Shown: in pieces, positions 1-7,369 of the stretch
Numbering within the stretch: position 1 is the first letter of the stretch
Layout of the letters: each line of letters begins with the position of its first letter
Made by a program: the position numbers and the translations under genes
The notes under the pieces: model-generated
Told to the model about the DNA's origin: nothing
Database searches by the model: none
The model's input: only the letters and a program-made list of their open reading frames with translations
Assembly (NCBI RefSeq): GCF_001189245.1
Contig: NZ_LFIQ01000124.1
Location: 235,950 to 272,811, forward strand
DNA length: 36,862 nucleotides
Reading direction: 5' to 3'
DNA from: Bradyrhizobium pachyrhizi
GTDB taxonomy: Bacteria; Pseudomonadota; Alphaproteobacteria; Rhizobiales; Xanthobacteraceae

Positions 1-49
1 CGAGGTCGACGACGAAGACGCCGAGGACGGCGACGCCACTCTTGCTCAT
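1..49 (-). CDS. Probable PfkB-family sugar kinase, first 16 codons only
   Basis: Only the N-terminus is inside the window; the gene runs off the left edge. The visible residues MSKSGVAVLGVFVVDL resemble the first beta strand of ribokinase/PfkB kinases (a hydrophobic strand followed by a D-L/N-type substrate motif). A GGAG Shine-Dalgarno precedes the ATG. It starts 4 bases after the stop of the mutarotase gene, so it is the distal member of the deoC operon. A kinase fits the pathway, because DeoC needs a phosphorylated sugar. The family call rests on 16 residues and on context. Confidence 0.5.
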   Translation of the reverse strand, partial: MSKSGVAVLGVFVVDL

Positions 50-53
50 CTCG

Positions 54-509
54 TCACTCCCCGTCCGGCCCGATCACGCCCTTGCTGAACAGGAAGCAGC
101 CGTAGAAGCGCCGCTCGCCCGTCGCGATCACGCAATAGGCCGCCTTGGCCTTTTCGTAGAAAGCGTGGCGCTCGACGCCGACCAGCGGCCAGGACCGTCC
201 CTCCGCGCGATCGATCGCGACCTGCACCTCGCGCTGCACGGGTGGCACTTCCTGCGCCTGGCCGACAATCTCCATGCGGATCGCGGCATCGTCGACAAAC
301 GTATCGAGCGGCATCACCGACAGGATCGCCTCAATCGCCCTGGCCGCGCTGACATTGTCGATGCGCAGCAACCGGCCGAGAACCGTCTGGCGCGCGATCG
401 AGTCGGCCGGAAAATTGGTATCGCACACCACCAGACGATCACCATGCCCCATCGCCCGCAGGGCGTAGAGCACGTCGGCATTGAGCAGTGGATCGATGCC
501 CTTGAGCAT
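54..509 (-). CDS. RbsD/FucU-family sugar mutarotase
   Basis: This is a cytosolic protein of 151 residues, close to the usual FucU length of about 140. The family interconverts anomers of free sugars such as ribose, fucose or rhamnose. The N-terminus MLKGIDPLLNADVLYALRAM, followed by GHGD and CDTNFPA, is the standard RbsD/FucU opening, and a C-terminal segment ERRFYGCFLFSKGV matches the family end. The ATG at 509 is preferred over an in-frame upstream codon because GGGAGG lies 7 bases before it. It sits downstream of the aldehyde dehydrogenase and just upstream of the kinase start. I infer that it equilibrates the sugar imported by the ABC transporter further right. The exact sugar cannot be read from the sequence. 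Confidence 0.85.
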   Translation of the reverse strand: MLKGIDPLLNADVLYALRAMGHGDRLVVCDTNFPADSIARQTVLGRLLRIDNVSAARAIEAILSVMPLDTFVDDAAIRMEIVGQAQEVPPVQREVQVAIDRAEGRSWPLVGVERHAFYEKAKAAYCVIATGERRFYGCFLFSKGVIGPDGE

Positions 510-588
510 GTTGCGTCCCTCCCTTGTCTTCAAACTCGCCGGACTCTGACGGTCCGAACCCCATCGATATCACCGCAAGGTGACGTCG

Positions 589-2976
589 CTAGTCGCCGTA
601 CGGAATCCAGATGTTCTTCACCTGCACCGCGTGGCGGAGCAGGATCGGGCCCTCGCTCGCGGCCTTGTCGTACCAATCGAGCGCGAGGCCATGATCGACC
701 AGCGTGCGCTTGAGGTTGCCGATCGACAGCCGTTCGGCGGCCGCTGAGGCATCCTGCGATCCGAACGCCCAGAGCGCGTCGACATCGTCATGCTCGGCGA
801 GCACCTTGACCAGCTCGCTGTGGTCTCCGGTGACGATGTTGACCACGCCGCCCGGCACGTCCGAGGTCTCCAGCACCTGGTAGAAGTCGGTCGCGGCGAG
901 CGGATGCCGCTCGCTGGGCAGGGCGACCACCCGGTTGCCCATCGCAATCAGCGGCGCCACCAAGCTGATGAAGGCGAGCAGCGGCGCCTCGTCGGGACAG
1001 GCGACGCCGACCACGCCAATCGGCTCATGCATCGCGAGCGCCACGCCGCGCAGCGGCGGCGCGTGGATGGATCCTTCGAATTTGTCCGCCCAGGCGCCAT
1101 AGCTGAACAACCGCTCGATGCTCGCATCGACTTCCGTGCGCGCCTTCGCAGCCGACACGCCGGTCATGTCGGCGATGCGCCGGGCGAATTCGTCGCCGCG
1201 CGCGGAAAGATTCTCGGCAAGGTAATAGAGGATCTGGGCGCGATTATGCGCCGTTGCCCGCGTCCAGGACTCGGCGGAGCGCGCCGCGGCCACCGCATTG
1301 CGGATATCCTTGCGATTGCCCTCGCCTGCCTCGCCGAGGCGCCGGCCCTTCGGCGACATCACCGGACGCGAATAATTACCGTCCGGGCGCACCTGCTTGC
1401 CGCCGACGAACAGTTTTGCCGTCCGATCGATCGGCGGCACATCGAATCCGGCGCTGGCGCCAGAAGCCGTCGGCAGCGGCGATGCCTTGGTCCGCGCCTT
1501 GCGCCCGCTCCAGGCCTTCGGCTTGAGATACTCGTACATGCCTTCACGGCCGCCCTCGCGGCCGGATCCGGACTCGCGATAGCCGCCGAAGCCGACGCTG
1601 GCGTCGAACAGATTGGTGGCGTTGACCCAGACCACGCCGGCCAAGAGCTTCGGCGCGACATCGAGCGCCAGACCGATCGTCTCGCTCCACACGCTGGCGG
1701 CAAGGCCGTAGCGCGTGTTGTTGGCGAGCATCACGGCCTCGTCGGGGGTGCGAAACGTCATCGCCACCAGGACAGGGCCGAAGATCTCTTCGGTCGCTAC
1801 CGTCGAGGACGGATGCACGTTCCAGAGCAAGGTCGGCGGATAGAAACATCCTTCCGCCGGGATCGCACCGGACGCCTGATATTTCTCGGCGCCCTCCTTC
1901 ACTCCGGTCTCGACCAGCGACTTGATCCGTTCGAGTTGAACCGGCGCGACCACCGCGCCCATGTCGATCGCCTTGTCGAGCGGCATGCCGACGCGAAGCG
2001 TCTCCATGCGGCGGATCAGGCGCCTGCGGAAAGTGTCCGCGATCCCCTCCTGCAGCAGCAGCCGCGAGCCGGCGCAGCAGACCTGCCCCTGGTTGAACCA
2101 GATGGCATCGACCACGCCTTCCACCGCGCCGTCGATATCGGCATCGTCGAACACGATGAATGGCGACTTGCCGCCGAGCTCGAGTGTCAGCGATTTGCCG
2201 GTGCCCGCGGTCGACTGGCGGATCAGCCGCCCGACCTCGGTCGAGCCGGTGAACGCGATCTTGTCAACACCGGAACTTTCGACCAGCAATGCACCGGTCG
2301 CGCCATCGCCGGTCACGACGTTCAACACGCCCGGCGGCAAGCCGGCCTCAGCCGAAAGCTCGGCGAACAGCAGCGCGGTGAGCGAGGTGAACTCCGCCGG
2401 CTTCAACACCACCGTATTGCCCGCGGCCAGCGCCGGCGCGATCTTCCAGGCCAGCATCAGCAGCGGGAAATTCCACGGAATGATCTGCCCGATCACGCCA
2501 ACCGGCACCTGATCGGCGAGTTCGCGCTCCTGCAGCTGCGCCCAGCCGGCGTGATAGAGGAAATGGCGCGCAGCGAGCGGCACGTCGAGATCGCGGGTTT
2601 CCCGGATCGGCTTGCCGTTGTCGATCGCCTCCAGCACGGCGAACAGCCGGGCGTGACGCTGCAGCATGCGCGCCAGCGCATAGAGATGACGCGCACGGCC
2701 GTGACCGCCGAGCTTTGCCCACGCTGCCTGCGCGGTGCGCGCGGCGCTAACCGCCGCCTCGACATCGGCAGCAGCGCCCTGCGCGATGCGCGCCAGCGAC
2801 TTGCCGGTGGCGGGCTCGGTCGTCGTGAGGTGTTTACCGGCATGCGGCGCTGTGAACTTGCCGGCGATGAAATGCCCGAACACGGCGTCATGCCGCGCCA
2901 GCCAGGCGCGTGCCTCGCCGTCAGCCTCCGGCGCGGGGCCATACTCCATGGTCTCGAAATAGTTTGCGACGCTCAT
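589..2976 (-). CDS. ALDH16-type aldehyde dehydrogenase with a second, catalytically empty ALDH domain
   Basis: The product has 795 residues, far longer than the usual 480-510 of an aldehyde dehydrogenase. Residues about 30-485 form a complete NAD-dependent ALDH: PWNFP (about 167-171), Rossmann motif GSTEVG (about 244-249), general base E266 in ELGGK, catalytic C300 in GQVCC, and EEIFGPVL. Residues about 515-795 form a second ALDH N-terminal/NAD-type fold (HEPIGVVGVACPDEAP, GGVVNIVTGD) that ends before any catalytic Cys region. This architecture is known in ALDH16 proteins of bacteria and animals. It starts 10 bases after the deoC stop. In this operon it probably oxidises the acetaldehyde released by DeoC, which is an inference. 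The start codon is ATG. Confidence 0.9.
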   Translation of the reverse strand: MSVANYFETMEYGPAPEADGEARAWLARHDAVFGHFIAGKFTAPHAGKHLTTTEPATGKSLARIAQGAAADVEAAVSAARTAQAAWAKLGGHGRARHLYALARMLQRHARLFAVLEAIDNGKPIRETRDLDVPLAARHFLYHAGWAQLQERELADQVPVGVIGQIIPWNFPLLMLAWKIAPALAAGNTVVLKPAEFTSLTALLFAELSAEAGLPPGVLNVVTGDGATGALLVESSGVDKIAFTGSTEVGRLIRQSTAGTGKSLTLELGGKSPFIVFDDADIDGAVEGVVDAIWFNQGQVCCAGSRLLLQEGIADTFRRRLIRRMETLRVGMPLDKAIDMGAVVAPVQLERIKSLVETGVKEGAEKYQASGAIPAEGCFYPPTLLWNVHPSSTVATEEIFGPVLVAMTFRTPDEAVMLANNTRYGLAASVWSETIGLALDVAPKLLAGVVWVNATNLFDASVGFGGYRESGSGREGGREGMYEYLKPKAWSGRKARTKASPLPTASGASAGFDVPPIDRTAKLFVGGKQVRPDGNYSRPVMSPKGRRLGEAGEGNRKDIRNAVAAARSAESWTRATAHNRAQILYYLAENLSARGDEFARRIADMTGVSAAKARTEVDASIERLFSYGAWADKFEGSIHAPPLRGVALAMHEPIGVVGVACPDEAPLLAFISLVAPLIAMGNRVVALPSERHPLAATDFYQVLETSDVPGGVVNIVTGDHSELVKVLAEHDDVDALWAFGSQDASAAAERLSIGNLKRTLVDHGLALDWYDKAASEGPILLRHAVQVKNIWIPYGD

Positions 2977-2986
2977 CGCTGGAGTC

Positions 2987-4009
2987 TCATCCCACGGGGT
3001 GGCGATTGAAGGCCGAATAGTGGCCAGTCACGTGATGCTCGAGCTGTCGCTCGATATCGGCGAGCAGGCTGGAGGCGCCGATGCGGAACAGGTCCGGCTC
3101 GAGCCAGTCGCGTCCCAGTTCCTCCTTCATCAGGAACTGATAGTTGAGCACGTCCTTTGCCGTCGAGATTCCGCCGGCCGGCTTGAAGCCGATCTGGTAG
3201 CCGGTGCGCTCCTGATAGACGCGGATCATCCGCAGCATCGCGAGCGTCACCGGCAGCGTCGCGTTGACGCCTTCCTTGCCGGTGGAGGTCTTGATGAAGT
3301 CGGCTCCGGCCATCATGCAGACCATCGACGCCTTGGCGACGTTGCGCAGCGTCTTGAGATCGCCGGTGGCCAGGATCGTCTTCAGATGGGCGTCGCCGCA
3401 GGCGGCGCGGAAATCCCGCACTTCGGCGTAAAGCGCCCGCCAATCGCCGGTCAGCACATGCTCACGCGTGATGACGATGTCGATCTCCTCCGCGCCATCG
3501 CGGACCGACGCCTCGATCTCCTTCAGCTTCAGATCGTGCGGCACGAGACCTGCGGGAAATCCGGTCGAGACCGCAGCGACCGGGATGCCGGATCCTTCGA
3601 GCGCTTCGACGGCCGTCGCCACGAACCGATGGTAGACACAGACCGCGCCGGTATGCAGCTCGCGGCCCGCAAAGCCGAGACGCTCGAGAAGGTCGCCGCG
3701 CACCGGCGCTTTGGCCTTGGCGCAGAGGCGCTTCACCCGTTCGGTCGTATCGTCGCCATTGAGCGTCGTCAGGTCGATGCAAGTGATCGCCTTGAGAAGC
3801 CACGCCGCCTGCGCGTCCTTCTTGACCGTGCGCCGGCCCGGCAGGCTCGCAACGCGGCGTTCGGCGGCCGACAGATTGATCCTGATCTCGTCGACCCAAT
3901 CCATCTCGAGCGCACGGCCGCTGTTGCGCGGGAGCGGATGCTCGCCGCCCGGGGAAGGCGGCTGCGCTGCCAATGGGGACGGATTCTGTATGAAGACGCT
4001 CTGCGTCAT
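2987..4009 (-). CDS. deoC: Deoxyribose-phosphate aldolase
   Basis: This cytosolic class I aldolase cleaves 2-deoxy-D-ribose-5-phosphate to glyceraldehyde-3-phosphate and acetaldehyde. With the ATG at 4009 it has 340 residues, the long form seen in alphaproteobacteria. Visible motifs are TCIDLTTLNGDDT (start of the barrel), GFPAG, EEIDIVI and the Schiff-base lysine K240 in DFIKTSTG. The N-terminus MTQSVFIQNPSPLA matches the usual start of rhizobial DeoC. An in-frame ATG at 4129 would add 40 poorly conserved residues. No strong Shine-Dalgarno precedes 4009, and a 16-codon leader ORF with a very strong one lies just upstream. It is the first structural gene of the leftward operon and faces deoR across an intergenic region with DeoR-type operators. 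Confidence 0.92.
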   Translation of the reverse strand: MTQSVFIQNPSPLAAQPPSPGGEHPLPRNSGRALEMDWVDEIRINLSAAERRVASLPGRRTVKKDAQAAWLLKAITCIDLTTLNGDDTTERVKRLCAKAKAPVRGDLLERLGFAGRELHTGAVCVYHRFVATAVEALEGSGIPVAAVSTGFPAGLVPHDLKLKEIEASVRDGAEEIDIVITREHVLTGDWRALYAEVRDFRAACGDAHLKTILATGDLKTLRNVAKASMVCMMAGADFIKTSTGKEGVNATLPVTLAMLRMIRVYQERTGYQIGFKPAGGISTAKDVLNYQFLMKEELGRDWLEPDLFRIGASSLLADIERQLEHHVTGHYSAFNRHPVG

Positions 4010-4026
4010 GGAGGCGCCGTGCGGTC

Positions 4027-4077
4027 CTAGCGAATCGACGAGATCGCCAGATAGACTGAATGTGTCGATCGCAACAT
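4027..4077 (-). CDS. Possible 16-codon leader peptide upstream of deoC
   Basis: An ATG at 4077 has a near-perfect Shine-Dalgarno (GGGAGG, 5-base spacer) and opens a frame of MLRSTHSVYLAISSIR before a TAG, 17 bases upstream of the chosen deoC ATG. It is out of frame with deoC. It may be a translated leader that couples or modulates deoC translation. Alternatively, the strong ribosome site may belong to a deoC start displaced by an indel. Function is unproven. Confidence 0.3.
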   Translation of the reverse strand: MLRSTHSVYLAISSIR

Positions 4078-4163
4078 GTGATCCTCCCTGACCTTGCCGC
4101 GGGGTTTGCCGACTGCCTGAGGACGACATCGTCCCCGACCCTCGATCAGCCCGCCGAACTGGA

Positions 4164-4179
4164 TGTTATTATTGTAACA
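4164..4179. promoter_or_regulatory. DeoR-type operator, perfect inverted repeat
   Basis: TGTTA-TTATTG-TAACA is a perfect 5-bp inverted repeat with a 6-base spacer, in the AT-rich gap between divergent deoC and deoR. Near copies occur at 4189-4204, 8995-9010 and 9016-9031, always before a sugar operon. It is the probable binding site of the adjacent DeoR-family regulator. Confidence 0.65.
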
Positions 4180-4188
4180 AATCGACGT

Positions 4189-4204
4189 TGATAAACTCAC
4201 AACA
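4189..4204. promoter_or_regulatory. Second DeoR-type operator in the deoC/deoR gap
   Basis: TGATA-AACTCA-CAACA matches the TGTTA-N6-TAACA pattern with two changes. Its start lies 25 bases from the start of the perfect site. It lies 45 bases before the deoR ATG, so it may also serve autoregulation. Confidence 0.45.
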
Positions 4205-4248
4205 TTGTAAGATCATTGTCAATCGGATAAGCAAGCCCGGCGATCAAA

Positions 4249-5043
4249 ATGACTGAAACATCGAACGCACGACCAAGCGAGACGCGCGTGCAGCGCCTGC
4301 AGAGGCTGCGCCGCGCCGTCGAGTCGAGCGGCACGCTGCATCTGAAGGACGCCGCCGAGCTCCTCAAGGTGTCCGAAATGACGGTCCGGCGCGATCTCGC
4401 CGGGCCGGACGCCGCGCTGGCGCTGCTCGGCGGCTACGTCGTCAATGCGGCGTCGCCGACCGGGGTCAAGTACACGTTCGAGCAGGAGATCGATCAGCAC
4501 ACCCAGGACAAGCGTCTGGCCTGCCGGTCTGCCGCGGCCTCGATCAAGGAAGGCGATACGATCTTCATCGATTGCGGCACAACGATGCAGTCGCTGGCCG
4601 ACTGCCTGCCCGAGGACCTGCCGCTTTCGGTGATCTGCTATTCGATGAACGTGGCGTCGATCGTGACGCGACGGCCGGCCACGCAGGTGATGGTGATGGG
4701 CGGGCTCTACCATCCGTCGTCGCAATCCTTTGCGTCGGACGACGGCCTGTCCTATCTGCGGCGGCTCGGTATCAACAAGGCCTTCATCTCCGCAGGCGGC
4801 GTGCACTGGACCCGCGGCGCGAGCTGCTCGAATTTTCACGAAGTCGCCGTCAAGCAGGCCGTCATCGAGACCGCGATGGAAAGCATCCTGGTGATCGACG
4901 CGAGTAAGCTCGGCAGCCTCAAATCGGCATTCTTCTCCGATATCGGCGCGTTCTCGCGGATCATCGTCGGCGGCGCGGCGTCGGCGGACATGCGCAAGCA
5001 CTTCCGCAGCCTTCCCGTCGAATACGTGACCGGCGCAACCTGA
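4249..5043 (+). CDS. DeoR-family transcriptional regulator of the sugar operons
   Basis: The 264-residue length is typical of DeoR regulators. Residues about 12-65 form the winged helix-turn-helix, with the diagnostic VSEMTVRRDL recognition helix. Residues about 80-245 form the DeoRC sugar-phosphate sensor, with IDCGTTM (phosphate-binding loop), MVMGGLY, FISAGGVHWTRG and VIDASKLG. Proteins of this family usually repress a catabolic operon and release DNA on binding a phosphorylated sugar. It is divergent from deoC, and the gap carries two TGTTA-N6-TAACA-type sites. The same motif occurs before the ABC transporter operon to the right. The likely effector is deoxyribose-5-phosphate or a related phosphosugar, which is inferred from the pathway. 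The Shine-Dalgarno is weak. Confidence 0.9.
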   Translation: MTETSNARPSETRVQRLQRLRRAVESSGTLHLKDAAELLKVSEMTVRRDLAGPDAALALLGGYVVNAASPTGVKYTFEQEIDQHTQDKRLACRSAAASIKEGDTIFIDCGTTMQSLADCLPEDLPLSVICYSMNVASIVTRRPATQVMVMGGLYHPSSQSFASDDGLSYLRRLGINKAFISAGGVHWTRGASCSNFHEVAVKQAVIETAMESILVIDASKLGSLKSAFFSDIGAFSRIIVGGAASADMRKHFRSLPVEYVTGAT

Positions 5044-5071
5044 TCCGAGCGGGGGCTGGCACGCCCGGATC
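5042..5071. terminator. Hairpin between convergent deoR and the binding-protein gene
   Basis: GATCCG pairs with CGGATC and the stem continues with GCG/CGC after one mismatch. It starts at the deoR stop codon. There is no T-run, so it could act as a weak or bidirectional terminator, but intrinsic termination is not assured. Confidence 0.3.
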
Positions 5072-5123
5072 AGGCTGCTCACGATGCGCGGGCTCGCGGG
5101 ACCACGCATCGAACTCCCGTAGC

Positions 5124-6275
5124 TCAGTTGCAGGCAGGCTTCGCCTTGTTGCAGGCGTCGGTCAGCTCCGGCGGCGGCTCCTTCTTGAACACCGTCTTGT
5201 AGGATTCCAGCACGTTGGACTGCGTCACCGGCAGCGACTGCACGCCGATCCAGCCCGGCGTTTCCTTGCCGAGCAGCGCGTTCATCATCGCCATCGCTTC
5301 CGCGACACCCTGGTCATAGGGACGCTGCGATCCGGTTGCCTTCAGCGGTCCGCCCTTGGCGATCTCGATCGCCGATTGCAGGCCGAGATCGACGGTGGTG
5401 ACCGGAATGTCGATGCCCTGCGCGCGCATCGAGCTCAGCGTATCCAGCGCCGGCTGATCCCAGACCGCGAACAGGCCCTTGATATCAGGATTGCCGGTGA
5501 GGAAGTCGCCCGCGATCTGCGACACTTTGGGCGGGTCGGTGAAGTCGACCTGCTTCATCTTGATGTCGGGACGATTCTTCTGCATCCACTCGCGGACGCC
5601 CTTGGTGCGCTCGTTGGTGCTGAAATAATCGACGCCGAAATTGACGAGACCGATGGTACCGCCCTGCGCGACGCAGGACGCCAGGATCTGGGCCGCGATC
5701 AGGCCGTTGCCCTGGCTGTCCGCCGAGATCATGGACGCATATTCCTCCGGATGCTTCAGGCCGGTCGGGATGCTGTCCATCAGTACCAGCTTGATGCCGG
5801 CCTTGGCGATCTTCTTGTAGGTCGGCGCGGTCGCGGTGAAATCGACCGGGATCGAGATGATGCCATCCGGATGCTGCTGGATGGTGTTCTCGATGTCGGC
5901 GATCTGCTTGTCGACCTGATATTCGGCGGACGCGACGCCGGTGACGGTCACACCATACTTCTTCAGCGTGTCGGTGATGCCCTGGATCTGCAGTTGCGCC
6001 CAGTCGAGATTGACGGTCTGCATGGAGATGCCGACCTTGAAATGCTTCTCCTTGATCCTGGCGGCATCGGCGTCCGACAGCGCCAGCACCTCGGGCGAGG
6101 CGGCCTTCTCGCCATGAGGCCCCTGACCGACGATCGATTTCGGTCCAAGCGTCGCGAGATCGACGCCCTTGACGCAGGTTGCAGGCACTTCGGCGCGAGC
6201 CGAGGCGGCGATCGAAATGGCCGTCGCCGCGATCAGCGCGGTCAGTGGCAGGGTTTGTCGCAAGATTGGCTTCAT
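5124..6275 (-). CDS. Periplasmic sugar-binding protein of a ribose-type ABC importer
   Basis: The 383-residue product starts with a Sec signal peptide (basic n-region, hydrophobic core, cleavage near ASARA-E at about residue 28). The mature part is a type I periplasmic binding fold: KVGISMQTVNLDWAQLQ (first strand), DGIISIPVD, IKLVLMDSIP, GTIGLVNFG, GLFAVWDQPA and PVTTVDLG. This is the RbsB/Peripla_BP_4 layout. GGGAGG precedes the ATG. It is the last gene of the ATPase-permease-binding protein order. Linkage to the deoC operon and shared operators suggest a deoxyribose-type or nucleoside-type ligand. The ligand itself cannot be read from the residues. Confidence 0.9.
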   Translation of the reverse strand: MKPILRQTLPLTALIAATAISIAASARAEVPATCVKGVDLATLGPKSIVGQGPHGEKAASPEVLALSDADAARIKEKHFKVGISMQTVNLDWAQLQIQGITDTLKKYGVTVTGVASAEYQVDKQIADIENTIQQHPDGIISIPVDFTATAPTYKKIAKAGIKLVLMDSIPTGLKHPEEYASMISADSQGNGLIAAQILASCVAQGGTIGLVNFGVDYFSTNERTKGVREWMQKNRPDIKMKQVDFTDPPKVSQIAGDFLTGNPDIKGLFAVWDQPALDTLSSMRAQGIDIPVTTVDLGLQSAIEIAKGGPLKATGSQRPYDQGVAEAMAMMNALLGKETPGWIGVQSLPVTQSNVLESYKTVFKKEPPPELTDACNKAKPACN

Positions 6276-6376
6276 TGTTTCCTCCCGTTTTGGTCGCCGA
6301 TTGACCGGAGGCCGGCGACCTTGCCCTTACCCTTGCAACGCCTGACCGTGCGGCGCACGCGCTGCGCCATCGTGCT

Positions 6377-7369
6377 CTAGCGTTTCGTGAAGGCGACCGC
6401 GGCCACGATGATCGCTCCCTTGATGACGAGCTGCAGCGGCGAGCTGACGCCGAGCAGCACGAGGCCGTTGTTGAGCGTGCCGATGATGAGGCTGCCGAAC
6501 AGCGTCCCCAGGATGTAGCCACGCCCGCCGAACAGGCTGCAACCACCGAGGATCACGGCGGCGATGACGTCAAGCTCCATGCCCTGCACGACGTCGGGCC
6601 GCGCGGCGTGCGAGCGCGCGGACAGCACCAGCGCCGCAAGCCCGGCGAGCGCGCCGGTCAGCACAAAGGCCGCGGTCGTCACCCATTTGGTGTTGATGCC
6701 GGAATACAGCGCCGCGGTCGGATTGCCGCCGACCGCATAGATGCGGCGGCCAAACACGTTATAGTGCAGCAGCAGGATGCCGACGATCATCGCCACCAGC
6801 GTCCAGGCGATCGGAACCGGTATGCCCAGGAACGAGCCCTCACCGAAGATCGCGAAATAGGTCTCGTTGGTGATGATGACAGGCTTGGTATTGGTCACCA
6901 TCATCGCCAAACCGCGTGCCATGCTGAGTGAACCCAGCGTCACCAGGAACGACGGGATCGAGAGCTGCGTGGTCAGGATGCCGTTGAGCAGCCCGACCAG
7001 CGCACCGGTGCCGAGCCCGGCAGCGGCGCCGACGATCCAGCTGTTGTTGATCTGGCTCATCGCGAGCGCCGCGGCCATGCCCGACAGCGCCAAGGTCGAC
7101 GCGACCGACAGATCGATCTGGCGCGCGATGATCACAAAGGTCATGCCGACCGCGATGATCGAGACCAGCGTGGTCTGGCGTCCGATGTTCAGGAAGTTGT
7201 CGACCGACAGGAACCAGGGCGAGGACAGGCTGAACACGACCAGCAGCACCACGAAGGCGATGTACAGCATGTAGGGCCGCTCGCCCCGCAGCAGATTCTG
7301 CAGCAGCTTGCGGCGTCGATCGGATCGGGTCGACGAGGCGACGAGGTTGGGCGCAGTCAGTTCGGTCAT
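6377..7369 (-). CDS. Ribose-type ABC transporter permease
   Basis: This is a 330-residue integral membrane protein of the RbsC family. About eight to ten hydrophobic segments follow a short cytosolic N-terminus. Family landmarks are VGMTFVIIARQIDLSV in the third segment region, GLLNGILTT, IPSFLVTLGS, the periplasmic loop with YAVGGNP-AALYSGI, and ELDVIAAVILGGCSLFGGRG near the C-terminus. The ATG overlaps the TGA of the ATPase gene (ATGA), so translation is probably coupled. It forms the channel of the importer; a homodimer is usual for the family. Confidence 0.92.
   Translation of the reverse strand: MTELTAPNLVASSTRSDRRRKLLQNLLRGERPYMLYIAFVVLLVVFSLSSPWFLSVDNFLNIGRQTTLVSIIAVGMTFVIIARQIDLSVASTLALSGMAAALAMSQINNSWIVGAAAGLGTGALVGLLNGILTTQLSIPSFLVTLGSLSMARGLAMMVTNTKPVIITNETYFAIFGEGSFLGIPVPIAWTLVAMIVGILLLHYNVFGRRIYAVGGNPTAALYSGINTKWVTTAAFVLTGALAGLAALVLSARSHAARPDVVQGMELDVIAAVILGGCSLFGGRGYILGTLFGSLIIGTLNNGLVLLGVSSPLQLVIKGAIIVAAVAFTKR

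Noticed and set aside
790..3009. A 739-codon open frame on the plus strand across the aldehyde dehydrogenase gene
   Set aside because: It is a GC-rich shadow of the real minus-strand gene: arginine/histidine-rich, no family motifs, no ribosome site. Many other long frames on both strands of 1-11 kb are shadows of the same kind.
5042..5071. TGGCACG inside the deoR terminator hairpin as a sigma-54 promoter
   Set aside because: The -12 element does not follow at the right distance (GATCA in place of TTGCW).
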